Part shown: positions 23,115 through 31,900 of the stretch, one piece after another | Layout: each line of letters begins with the position of its first letter | How positions within the stretch are numbered: position 1 is the stretch's first letter | Source: Sorangium cellulosum So0157-2 | GTDB taxonomy: Bacteria > Myxococcota_A > Polyangia > Polyangiales > Polyangiaceae | Direction: 5' to 3' | Length of the DNA: 64,000 nucleotides | NCBI RefSeq assembly: GCF_000418325.1 | Contig: NC_021658.1 | Span: 14,240,501 to 14,304,500 of the forward strand | The notes under the pieces: generated by a model | What the model was told of the DNA's origin: nothing | What the model saw: the letters and a program-made list of their open reading frames with translations, nothing else | The model's database searches: none | Program-made: the position numbers and the translations under genes

Positions 23115-24308
23115 ATGAACCTGTTCTCGGACGAGATGCGCCGAAACCCTTACCCCCTGTACGACCAGCTCCGGAGCGGCTCTCCCGTGCTCCACTATCC
23201 CCCCTCGGACACGTGGATGATCTTCGATTACGACGGGGTGAAGCGGGCGCTCCACGACCCTGAAGCGTTCAGCTCCGTCGTGTCGCCGCCGGGCAACCGG
23301 ACCTCCGAGTGGCTCCTCTTCATGGACCCGCCGCGCCACGCGAAGCTGCGCGCCCTCCTCCAGCGCGCCTTCACCCCGAAGGCCGTGGCGGCGCTCGAGC
23401 CGCGCGTCCGCGAGCTGTCGCGCGGGCTCCTGGACCGCGCGATCGAGCGCGGCGAGATGGATCTGGTCGAGGACTACACGGTCCCTCTCCCCCTGCTCGT
23501 CATCTCCGAGATGCTCGGCGCGCCGATCGAGGACCAGCCGCGGTTCAAGCGCTGGAGCGACGTGATCCTCGACCTCAGCACCACGGTCGCCGGCACCGAG
23601 GAGGGGGCCCGGGCGATCGCCGCGTTCACCGCGGTGAGCGCCGAGATGCAGGCCTACCTGAGGGGCCTCATCGCGGAGCGGCGGGCGGCGCCGAGGGACG
23701 ATCTCCTGACCCGGCTCGTCGACGCCGAGGTCGACGGCGAGCGGCTCGGCGAGGACGAGATCCTGGGCTTCTTCCAGCTCCTCCTCGTGGCCGGCCACGA
23801 GACGACCACGAACCTCATCGGCAACGCCGTCCTGTGCCTCCTCGAGGACAGGGCCGCGCTCGCCCGCGTCCGGGCCGAGCCCGCGCTCCTGCCCGCCGCG
23901 ATCGAGGAGGTCCTGCGCTACCGCTCGCCGGTCCAGGCGATGTTCCGCGTGACGAAGCGCGACGTCCCGATGCACGGCCAGGTGATCCCGGCCGGCAAGC
24001 CGGCGCTCGTGATGATCGGCTCGGCGAACCGAGATCCGCAGCAGTTTCGCGACCCCCACCGCTTCGACATCGCGCGCGATCCGAACCCGCACGTCGCGTT
24101 CGGGCACGGGCTCCACTTCTGCCTCGGGGCGCCGCTCTCGCGCCTCGAGGCCAGGATCGCGCTGTCGGATCTCGTGACGCGGCTCGCGGACCTCCGGCTC
24201 GCGAGCGACGCGCCGTGGGAGCCGCGCCGGGCGATCCACGTGCTCGGCCCGACCCGCCTGCCGATCCGCTTCGCGCCGGGGCCGCGCCTCGACCGGTCCG
24301 AGACGTAA
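23115..24308 (+). CDS. Cytochrome P450 monooxygenase
   Basis: This 397-residue soluble bacterial class P450 has the I-helix oxygen-activating motif AGHETTT at 226-232, the K-helix ExxR in EEVLRYR (264-270) and the heme loop FGHGLHFCLG (329-338) with Cys336 as iron ligand. MDPPRHAKLR, typical of bacterial P450s, is at about 70-79. No ferredoxin or reductase gene is adjacent, so electrons come from partners elsewhere. Substrate is unknown; secondary metabolism or lipid hydroxylation are both common in this family. Start ATG 23115 follows GGAGGT. Confidence 0.95.
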   Translation: MNLFSDEMRRNPYPLYDQLRSGSPVLHYPPSDTWMIFDYDGVKRALHDPEAFSSVVSPPGNRTSEWLLFMDPPRHAKLRALLQRAFTPKAVAALEPRVRELSRGLLDRAIERGEMDLVEDYTVPLPLLVISEMLGAPIEDQPRFKRWSDVILDLSTTVAGTEEGARAIAAFTAVSAEMQAYLRGLIAERRAAPRDDLLTRLVDAEVDGERLGEDEILGFFQLLLVAGHETTTNLIGNAVLCLLEDRAALARVRAEPALLPAAIEEVLRYRSPVQAMFRVTKRDVPMHGQVIPAGKPALVMIGSANRDPQQFRDPHRFDIARDPNPHVAFGHGLHFCLGAPLSRLEARIALSDLVTRLADLRLASDAPWEPRRAIHVLGPTRLPIRFAPGPRLDRSET

Positions 24309-24701
24309 GCGCCCCTCGACGCGCGGAGCGTCCGGCAGACCTCAGGACTGCCGGCCTGATGCCTGCGGGCCGCACCCGCGCCGCCGCGCGATCCGGCCGG
24401 AGCGGCCGCGCCTCGACGGCCCGCCGGTCCGGCGCGCCGCCGAGCGCGTCCGGGCGCGTCCAGCGCGGCGCGGGCGGCGGCGACCCGTGCGCCGCCGACG
24501 GCACGATCGCGGGCTCTCCGCGAGGCCTCCCACCCCTGGCACCGCCATTGCTGAACCTCGCTGACGCCGGTGCGGCGCGCTCGGCGCGGCGGCGGCGGCG
24601 CGGCCCTCGCCGCCGCGCTCGTCGCTCGCGGCGCGAGTGCGCCGGCGAACCGCCGTCCGGCCGCCGAGGCGGCCGACGGGATGGCAGGCATCGAGGAGTC
24701 C
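24309..24701. other. Intergenic region with a possible terminator hairpin
   Basis: Behind the P450 stop, ccggcag (24332-24338) and ctgccgg (24348-24354) form a perfect 7-bp stem with a 9-base loop, a possible terminator without a T tract. The remainder is GC-rich with no recognised gene and presumably holds the promoter of the gene at 24702. Confidence 0.4.
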
Positions 24702-25472
24702 ATGAGCGAGCAGACCTCCATCAAGGTCGTGGTTCCACGCGAGATGACGCCGGACGAAAAGCAGATCCTCGTCGACGAGCTCTATGCGCTCCGCCGCAAG
24801 ATCTTCGAGGGCGCGCAGCGGAAGCGGAGCTTCGCCAGCCACGTCGTCGAGGCCGGCGCGGAGCGCGGCGCGGTCGTGCTCCACCGGGGCGCGGGCGGTC
24901 GGCTCGTCGGCTATTTCGCGATGGAGATCCTCGAGCGGGAGTCCTCGGGCGCGACGGTCGCGATCTTCCGCGGCGAGTCCGGCGCGCTCGGCGGGCGCTC
25001 CGGCGGCGATGGCGCCCTGCGCCTCGTCGGCGATGTCGTCCTGCGCCTCGTCCTGGAGCGGCTGATCCGCTACATGCTCGCCCACCCGGGTCGACCGGTC
25101 CATTGCCTGTGCTCGCTCGCGCATCCGTCGAGCTACGCGCTGTTCTCGCGGTTCGTCGACATCACCCACACGGGCCCGGTCGAGGGCCAGGCGGCGGGCG
25201 CCGACGCGCTCATGGCGGGGCTCGCCGCCTCGTTCGATCTCCGGTCGAGCGAGCATGGCAGCCCGCTCGTCTTCGAGGCCGGGCGTGCGGACGAGCCCAC
25301 CGACGACTGCGGCTTTCTGCACCTCTACGAGAACCCGTCGGTCCGTTGCTTCGTGTCGGCGCACCCCGGCACGGCGGAGGGGCGCGGGCTCGTCACGCTG
25401 GTGCCGCTGAGCCTGGGCGGCATGGTGCGCGCGGCGTCGCGCTATGCGGGGCCGGTGTCGAGGCGCGGGTAG
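24702..25472 (+). CDS. Hypothetical protein, possibly GNAT-like
   Basis: This 256-residue protein begins MSEQTSIKVVVPREMTPDE, with GAGGAG just upstream of ATG 24702; another ATG at 24681 is possible. The central part reads GGRLVGYFAMEILERE followed by a helix and LAHPSSYALFSRFVDITHTG. This resembles the beta4-alpha3 and C-terminal arrangement of GNAT acyltransferases, but the acetyl-CoA-binding Q/RxxGxG/A loop is not evident. It has no signal peptide or membrane segment. I do not recognise a named family. It converges on hisC. Confidence 0.55.
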   Translation: MSEQTSIKVVVPREMTPDEKQILVDELYALRRKIFEGAQRKRSFASHVVEAGAERGAVVLHRGAGGRLVGYFAMEILERESSGATVAIFRGESGALGGRSGGDGALRLVGDVVLRLVLERLIRYMLAHPGRPVHCLCSLAHPSSYALFSRFVDITHTGPVEGQAAGADALMAGLAASFDLRSSEHGSPLVFEAGRADEPTDDCGFLHLYENPSVRCFVSAHPGTAEGRGLVTLVPLSLGGMVRAASRYAGPVSRRG

Positions 25473-25529
25473 GGGGCGCCTCGCCGAGCGCGCGCCAGCG
25501 CGCCCGGCGGGCCGTCGCCCCCGAGGGCA

Positions 25530-26612
25530 TCACTTCAGCGCGTCCGCCAGGCTGTCGAGGAAGCGCTGGTTCTCGCGCTCGGTGCCGATGGTGACGCGCA
25601 GGCTTGTCGGCAGGTTGCCGAACGGCCGCACGATGACGCCCTTGCGCAGCAGGGCGTCGTAGACGGGGCGCGCTGGCCGCCGCACGTCGACGAGCACGAA
25701 GTTCGCTTGGCTCGGCGCCACCGACAGCCCGAGGCGGGTGAGCTCGCGCGTGAGCCGGTCGCGCTCGCGGAGGTTCAGCGCGCGGCTCTTCTCGACGTGC
25801 TCGGCGTCGTCGAGCGCCGCGATGGCGGCCGCCTGCGCGATCGCGCCCACGTTGAACGGCGCGCGCGTCCGGTTCATGTAGTCGATGAGCTTGGCCGGGC
25901 CCACGGCATAGCCGACGCGGAGGCCGGCGAGGCCGTAGATCTTCGAGAAGGTGCGCACGACGAGGAGCCGCTCGCGGAGGTGGCGGAGGCGCATGGAGTC
26001 CGGATAGTCCGGCGCGTCGGTGTACTCGAGGTACGCCTCATCCATGACGATGACGACCTCGGGCGGCACCTCCTTGAGCAGGCGCTCGACCGCGCCGCGG
26101 CCCACGTGCGTGCCGGTCGGGTTGTTCGGGTTCGCGACGAAGAGGAGGCGTGTCTTCGGGGTGACGGCCGCGGCCATGGCCTCGAGGTCGTGGCGCAGGT
26201 CCCGCAGCGGCACGGCGGTGAACGGGACGCCGTACGCGAGCGCGGCGAGCTTGTAGACGACGAAGGCCGGGTCGCCGAAGACGATGTGCGACCCCGGCGT
26301 CGCGAAGGTGTGGACCATGAGGTCGAGCAGCTCGTTCGAGCCGTTGCCCTGGACGATCTCCTCCATGGCGACGCCGTGGACGGCCGCGAGCCGTTCGCGG
26401 AGCCGGTAGGCCGACGCGTCCGGGTAGAAGTTCATGGTCGCGAGCTCCCGGCGCGCCGCCTCGACGGCGCGCGGGCTCGGTCCGAGCGGGTTCTCGTTCG
26501 AGGCGAGCTTCACGGCGTCGGTCACGCCGAGCTCGCGCGCGAGCTCCTCGATCGGCTTTCCCGCCTCGTACGGAGCGAGCATCTCGACGGTAGGCAGAAC
26601 AAGCGCTGACAT
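25530..26612 (-). CDS. hisC: Histidinol-phosphate aminotransferase
   Basis: This 360-residue fold-type I PLP aminotransferase converts imidazole-acetol phosphate and glutamate to histidinol phosphate. Family markers are KLASNENPLGPSP near residue 35, NGSNELLDL, VANPNNPTGT, MDEAYLEY, and the PLP-lysine motif RTFSKIYGLAGLRVGY. The start MSALVLPTVEML at 26612 fits HisC N termini; an ATG-independent extension of six codons upstream is ignored. It is monocistronic here, followed leftward by a convergent hypothetical gene. With hisZ at 14.6-16 kb it is the second histidine gene in the window. Confidence 0.95.
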   Translation of the reverse strand: MSALVLPTVEMLAPYEAGKPIEELARELGVTDAVKLASNENPLGPSPRAVEAARRELATMNFYPDASAYRLRERLAAVHGVAMEEIVQGNGSNELLDLMVHTFATPGSHIVFGDPAFVVYKLAALAYGVPFTAVPLRDLRHDLEAMAAAVTPKTRLLFVANPNNPTGTHVGRGAVERLLKEVPPEVVIVMDEAYLEYTDAPDYPDSMRLRHLRERLLVVRTFSKIYGLAGLRVGYAVGPAKLIDYMNRTRAPFNVGAIAQAAAIAALDDAEHVEKSRALNLRERDRLTRELTRLGLSVAPSQANFVLVDVRRPARPVYDALLRKGVIVRPFGNLPTSLRVTIGTERENQRFLDSLADALK

Positions 26613-26654
26613 GGGTGCGCACGGTATCACACCTCCGAGGCGTGAGCGGCTCGA

Positions 26655-27233
26655 TCAAGCGCCCGCGCTCGTCGCCTCGGTTTCCGGCGCGGGCATCCAG
26701 GCCTCCACGGCCGACCGGAGCGCCGCCCATTCGGGGAGCCACGAATGGGGCTCCGCGTCGTGCTCCAGCGCGTTGAGGATCCGCTCCTCGAGCTCGGGTT
26801 TTCTCTTGAGTATCGGGTGGAATCCAGGTGTGTGCTGGATCTTCGCGAGGATGTTTTTCCCGGCGAACACCTCGAGCGCGTGCTGACGGAAGCGCCCGCC
26901 GCTCAGGCAATCTGGCACGTGGCGTTCGAAGGCCTGGAGCAGCTTGTCCTTGTCGAGCCGAGTGCCCTCGGTGTACGCGTCGGCTTTGTCTTGAAGCTCC
27001 TGCGCGAGCTCCTGCTTGGTAGCGTCGAGGCGCACCTGGGTCTCGAGCCGGTTCCGCCGCGGCGCACAGCAGGTCAACGCGATCCGCGCCGCGGTGACGT
27101 GACCGAGCGCATCGAAGACGCGCTCGAGCTGCGCCACGTAACGGCTGACCTGAACGCCGGTGCCCCGGAGGATCGCGTGGAGGAGCCTGACGTCGGGACC
27201 GTTGTCTTCGCCCTCGCACAAGAGCACGCTCAC
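26655..27233 (-). CDS. TOPRIM-like defence partner, apparently lacking its catalytic middle
   Basis: This 192-residue protein starts with a GTG whose GTGA overlaps the stop of the ATPase gene, showing translational coupling. The N terminus SVLLCEGEDNGPDVRLLHAIL has the form of the first TOPRIM strand with its catalytic Glu. Normally a GGKYGM-type stretch and a DxD motif follow. Here the sequence passes directly into a basic helical C-terminal region (RYVAQLERVFDALG ... ELAQELQDKADAYTEG ... FAGKNILAKIQHTPGFHP), and no DxD is seen. That suggests an in-frame internal deletion of the metal-binding core. By context it is the effector or nuclease half of an ATPase-TOPRIM pair. The family comparison is from memory and the exact family name is uncertain. 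Confidence 0.6.
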   Translation of the reverse strand: MSVLLCEGEDNGPDVRLLHAILRGTGVQVSRYVAQLERVFDALGHVTAARIALTCCAPRRNRLETQVRLDATKQELAQELQDKADAYTEGTRLDKDKLLQAFERHVPDCLSGGRFRQHALEVFAGKNILAKIQHTPGFHPILKRKPELEERILNALEHDAEPHSWLPEWAALRSAVEAWMPAPETEATSAGA

Positions 27234-28342
27234 AGGCACGGCCGTCCCTCCGGAAGCCGGTGGATGGTGTGAGGGCTGACGAGCGTCGAGACCGCGCGCG
27301 CGTGCGTCGTGAACAGGAATTGATTGTCTTCGCCGAGGCGGGGCAACAGGCCGAGCAGCGTCTGCGCGAGCGGCGGGTGCAGGTTCAGGTCGATCTCGTC
27401 GATGAGCACCACCGATCGGTGGATCTGCTGCCTCACGACCTCGAACAGGACCGGAAAGACGGATTGCTCGCCGGCCGACATCTCGCTCAGCGTGTACGTG
27501 CGGCCTCCGTCCTTCAGCACGAAGCGATCGTCCGCCGGCGTGGGGCCGTCGAACAGGGTTTCGAGCCCAGCGAAGCTGCGACCCGGGAACGCCGTCCGGC
27601 AGAGGGATTCCAGCTCGCCGAGGTAGTCGCGCTCTGGGTGTGGTCCAAGCCGCTCCCGGTTGCGGTGCCAAATCTTGAGTATCGTATCGAGCCGAGCAAC
27701 GGCGGTCTCGAACCGGACTCCCGTCTCGTTGGGCGGAGCGGGGTCGGACGCCTCGCGTTCCGACAGCTCGCGCGCGCCGGACAGCGCGATGTTGCGGAAC
27801 TGGTCGTACCAGAACACCCCTGGTAGCCGAGAGAAGAGGGCGCGGACTTTGGCGTCATTCCGGACCGAGGCGGCGACGTACGAGCGCCCTCGGAACTGGT
27901 AGATCTCGCGCGCGGAGCCGGTCGTCCTCACCCGAGCCCCCTCGAGGCGCAACGTCACGACCCGGCTGTCGCCGGGCTCCCTGAACGACTCATGGCTCGT
28001 GGGGCTCACGAGGTCCCACCAGCGCCTCGCGGCTTCCTGTGTCGCGGCGATCTCGTCGTCTTCGAACTCGACCGTCAACTCGACGATCGGATCGCCGTGC
28101 ACGAAATACCGCTCGGGTGCCCACCCGGTCCAGCCGAAATGGCGTATATCGGGGATCTTCCGCTGCGCCAGCGAGAGCGTGAGGGCGATGGCTTGCAGGA
28201 TGGTCGTCTTCCCTGACGCGTTGTCGCCAAGGATCAAGTAACGATCGGCCACATCCCCGGTCGCCTTGTTCTTGAAGTCCAGCTCGACGCCGGGAGGAGC
28301 GAATTTCTTGAAGTTCTCGATCGTCGCTCGGCTGATCTTCAT
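27230..28342 (-). CDS. AAA/ABC-type ATPase, predicted overcoming-lysogenization-like
   Basis: This 370-residue SMC/RecF-like ATPase (AAA_21 type) begins with the typical MKISRATIENFKKF. The Walker A is GDNASGKT (39-46), the ABC signature region is LSEMSAGEQSVFPV, Walker B is VVLIDEIDLNLHP, and the H-loop is FTTHA. Such stand-alone ATPases paired with a small TOPRIM or nuclease gene form anti-phage systems such as PARIS (AriA/AriB) and relatives. This gene overlaps the TOPRIM-like gene by four bases. The ATPase itself looks intact. It is transcribed divergently from the giant kinase across a repeat-bearing region. Confidence 0.88.
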   Translation of the reverse strand: MKISRATIENFKKFAPPGVELDFKNKATGDVADRYLILGDNASGKTTILQAIALTLSLAQRKIPDIRHFGWTGWAPERYFVHGDPIVELTVEFEDDEIAATQEAARRWWDLVSPTSHESFREPGDSRVVTLRLEGARVRTTGSAREIYQFRGRSYVAASVRNDAKVRALFSRLPGVFWYDQFRNIALSGARELSEREASDPAPPNETGVRFETAVARLDTILKIWHRNRERLGPHPERDYLGELESLCRTAFPGRSFAGLETLFDGPTPADDRFVLKDGGRTYTLSEMSAGEQSVFPVLFEVVRQQIHRSVVLIDEIDLNLHPPLAQTLLGLLPRLGEDNQFLFTTHARAVSTLVSPHTIHRLPEGRPCL

Positions 28343-28657
28343 GGAGAGAACCTCGTCACGGGGAACCGACGGCGTGACGTCTTACCACGCTCGATCGGAG
28401 CGGCCTACCAGCGCAGGGCCCTGCAAGCGGGCCGCGCGCTGCCGCGGCGCCGCTCGAGGGCTCTCTCGACGAAGGGCCGCGGCACCGGCGCGACCTCGGT
28501 CGGCAGGCGCGACGCTCCGCGCCGAGCGGCCGGGCTGCTCGCGAACACCGTGGCGACGACGCGGTCGAGGAGCGATGCGGCGCTCGCCGGGGGGCGCTGG
28601 AGACGACGGAACGCACGCCGTGTGACGTCGTACGCCGCTCTGTACACGGCGGGGCCT

Positions 28658-28786
28658 ACGTAGTGTCACTTTGCAGGCCCGGCTGTAAACGGTGGGGCAC
28701 ACGTAGTGTCATTTTGCAGGCCGTGCTGTAAACGGCGGGGCACACGTAGTGTCACTTCGCAGGCCCAGCCGCAAACGGCGGGCGTA
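28658..28786 (+). repeat. Three tandem 43-bp repeats in a 615-bp divergent intergenic region
   Basis: Units at 28658-28700, 28701-28743 and 28744-28786 each begin acgtagtgtca and contain ttgcaggcc and a conserved aaacggcgggg block. A partial fourth unit (tacacggcggggcct) precedes them at 28642-28657. There are no spacers. The array lies between the divergent ATPase and kinase genes, about 170 bp before the kinase start, where a multi-site operator would be expected. No gene is seen in 28343-28957. Confidence 0.8.
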
Positions 28787-28957
28787 CATCGGTCACCCCC
28801 CCGTAGCCTGGCGGTGCTCCTCGCCGCTCCTCCCACCTTCCCGCGGCTCCACCGTCCTCCGCCCCCGGCGCGCCAGGGCCGCCGGCGGCCTCGTCCCGCG
28901 CCCGACCGCCGGGATCTCGCCTCTCGGTCCGCCCTCCGTGTGATACTCGCCGTCCCG

Positions 28958-31900
28958 ATGAAACCCGGGGACATCGTCGCCGACCGCTTCCTGATCGAGC
29001 GCCTCGCCGGGTCGGGCGGGATGGGCTCCGTCTACCGCGCCCTCGACCGGCACACCGGCGAGACCGCCGCCCTCAAGGTCATGTCCGGCCGCGGCCTCGA
29101 GCACAGCGAGCGCTTCGCCCGCGAGGCGCAGGTCCTCGCCGAGCTCAGGCACCCGGGCATCGTCCGGTACATCGCCCAGGGCGCCACCGAGAGCGGCGAG
29201 CCGTGGCTCGCCCTGGAGTGGCTCGAGGGCGAGAGCCTCGCCGACCGGCTCCGCCGCCGCGGGCTCACCGTCGCCGAGAGCGTCACGCTCGGCCTCCGCG
29301 TCGCCGAGGCGCTCGCCGAGGCCCACCGCAACAACGTCGTCCACCGCGACCTCAAGCCGAGCAACCTCTACCTCGTCGACAAGGCGGTCGAGCACGTCAA
29401 GCTCCTCGACTTCGGCATCGCGCGCCTCACCTCGCTCGCGCCCCTCACCATGACCGGCGTCGTCATGGGCACGCCGTTCTACATGGCCCCCGAGCAGGCG
29501 CGCGGCGAGCGCGCCGTCGGGACCCCGGCCGACGTGTTCGCCCTCGGCTGCGTCCTGTTCCACTGCCTCACCGGTCGCCCGCCGTTCGTCGGTGACGACA
29601 TCCACACCGCCCTCCTCCGCGTCGTGCTCGACGAGGCGCCCCGCCTCCGCGACCTGCGCGCCGACATCCCCGAGAGCATCGACGCCGCCGTCGCGCACAT
29701 GCTCGCCAAGGACCCGGCCCAGCGGCCCGCGAACGGCGCCGCCGTCGCCCTCGAGCTGCTCCGCGTCGGCGAGATCAAGAGCACCCCCCCGGCGCCCGTG
29801 AGCCGGCGCGCGAGCGCGCTCACGACCGGCGAGCGGCGGACCGTCTGCCTGATGCTCGCCCGGGTGGGTCAGCCGGAAGCGCCGGCCTGGCAAGGGCCCA
29901 CCATGCCGATGACCCTCCCGATGACCATGCCCCTCGCGCGCACCGTCTCGGAAGACGAGGTGAAGCGCGTGGCCACCCGCTTCGGCGGGACCCTCCAGAC
30001 GCTGGCCGACGGGCTCCTGCTCATCACCCTCGAGGGGCGCGGCCTCATCACCGACCAGGCGGCGCGCGCGGCCCGGTGCGCCCTCGAGGTGCGCGACCTC
30101 CTGCCCGGCGTGCAGATGGCCCTCGTCGCCGGCCGCGGCTCCGCCGACGACCGCCTCCCGATGGGCCCGACCATCGACCGCGCCGTGCGCCTGCTCGACC
30201 GCGCCGACGGCGGCTCCGTCCGCCTCGACGAGGTGATGGCCGGCCTGCTCGACGCCCGCTTCGACGTCGGCGGCGACGCGACCGGCCTCGTGCTCCGCGC
30301 CGAGCGCGACCTCGTCGAGGCGGCGCGCACCCTCCTCGGCCGGACCACGCCGTTCGTGGGGCGCGACCACGAGCTCGCCATCCTCGACGCCGTGCTCGAC
30401 GAGTGCCTCGCCGAGCCGACCGCGCGCGCCGTGCTCATCACCGCGCCCGCGGGCCTCGGCAAGAGCCGGCTGCGCTACGAGTTCCTCCGCCGCGTCGAGG
30501 AGCGCGAGCAGCGCGTGCAGGTCTGGCTCGGCCACGCCGACCCGATGAGCGCCGGCTCGCCGTTCGGGATGCTGCGCCAGATGCTCCGCCGCGAGGCCGG
30601 GCTGTCCGGCGGCGAGCCGCAGGAGGTCCGCGAGCAGCGCCTCCGCGCCCGCGTGGGCCGCACCCTCTCGGGCGGCGACCTCGCCCGCGTGACCGAGTTC
30701 CTCGGCGAGGTGGCGCGGATCCACTTCCCCGACGAGGGCCGGGTCGAGCTGCGCGCCGCGCGGAGCGACCCGATGCTCATGGGCGACCAGATCCGCCGCG
30801 CCTGGGAGGACTTCGTGCTCGCCGAGTGCCGCGACGAGCCGGTGCTCCTCGTGCTGGAGGACCTCCAGTGGGGCGACGTGCCCACGGTCAAGCTCATCGA
30901 CGCGGCGCTCGCGCTCCGGGACCAGCCGCTCATGGTGCTCGCGCTCGCGCGGCCCGAGGTCGAGGCCGTCTTCCCGAAGGTGTGGGTCTCGCGCGGCGTG
31001 CAGGAGATCCGGCTGCGCGAGATCGGGCGCCGGGGGAGCGAGCGGCTCGTGCGCGAGGTGCTCGGCGACGCGGTGACGCCCGACCTCTGCGCGCGGCTGT
31101 GCGAGCGCGCCGGGGGCAACGCGTTCTACCTGGAAGAGCTCATCCGCGCCGCCGCCTCGGGGCGCACCGAGGCGCTGCCCGAGACCGTGCTCTCCATGGT
31201 GCAGGCCCGCCTGGAGTCGCTCGACGGCGAGGCGCGGCGCGTGCTCCGGGCCGCGAGCGTCTTCGGCCAGAAGTTCTGGCGCGGCGGGCTGATGGCGCTG
31301 CTCGGCGGCGAGCGCCGGGCGCCGCAGGTCGACGGGTGGCTCGCGGTGCTGGTCGATCGCGAGCTCATCGCGCGCCGCGGGGAGGGGAAGTTCCGGGGCC
31401 ACGACGAGTACGCGTTCCGGCACGCGCTCGTGCGCGAGGCGGCCTACGCGACGCTGACCGACGCGGACCGCGCGCTCGGCCACCTGCTCGCCGGCGAGTG
31501 GCTGGAGGCCGCGGGCGAGCGCGACGCGGCGCTCCTCGCCGACCACTTCGAGCGCGGCGGCGACGCCGAGCGGGCGGTCATCTGGTTCCGGCGCGCGGCG
31601 GAGCAGGCGCTCGGGGCGAACGACTTCCGCGCCGCCATCCAGCGCGCCGAGCAGGGCGCCGCGAGCGCCGACGTGGACGGCGAGCTCTTCGCGGCGCTGC
31701 GCCTCGTCCAGGCCGAGGCCCACAAGTGGCTCGGCGAGGCCGCCGAGGCCGAGCGGTGCGCCGTGATGGCGATGAACGGCTTCCCGAGGAAGAGCGCGCT
31801 CTGGTACGCGGCGGCCGCGGAGGCGGCGTCGATGCGCGTGCGCCTCGGCATGGGCGAGCGGCTCGCGGACCTCGTCGACGAGCTCCGGGGCGGGCGGCCG

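Noticed and set aside
28642..28786. CRISPR array
   Set aside because: The 43-bp units abut without unique spacers and no cas genes are near.
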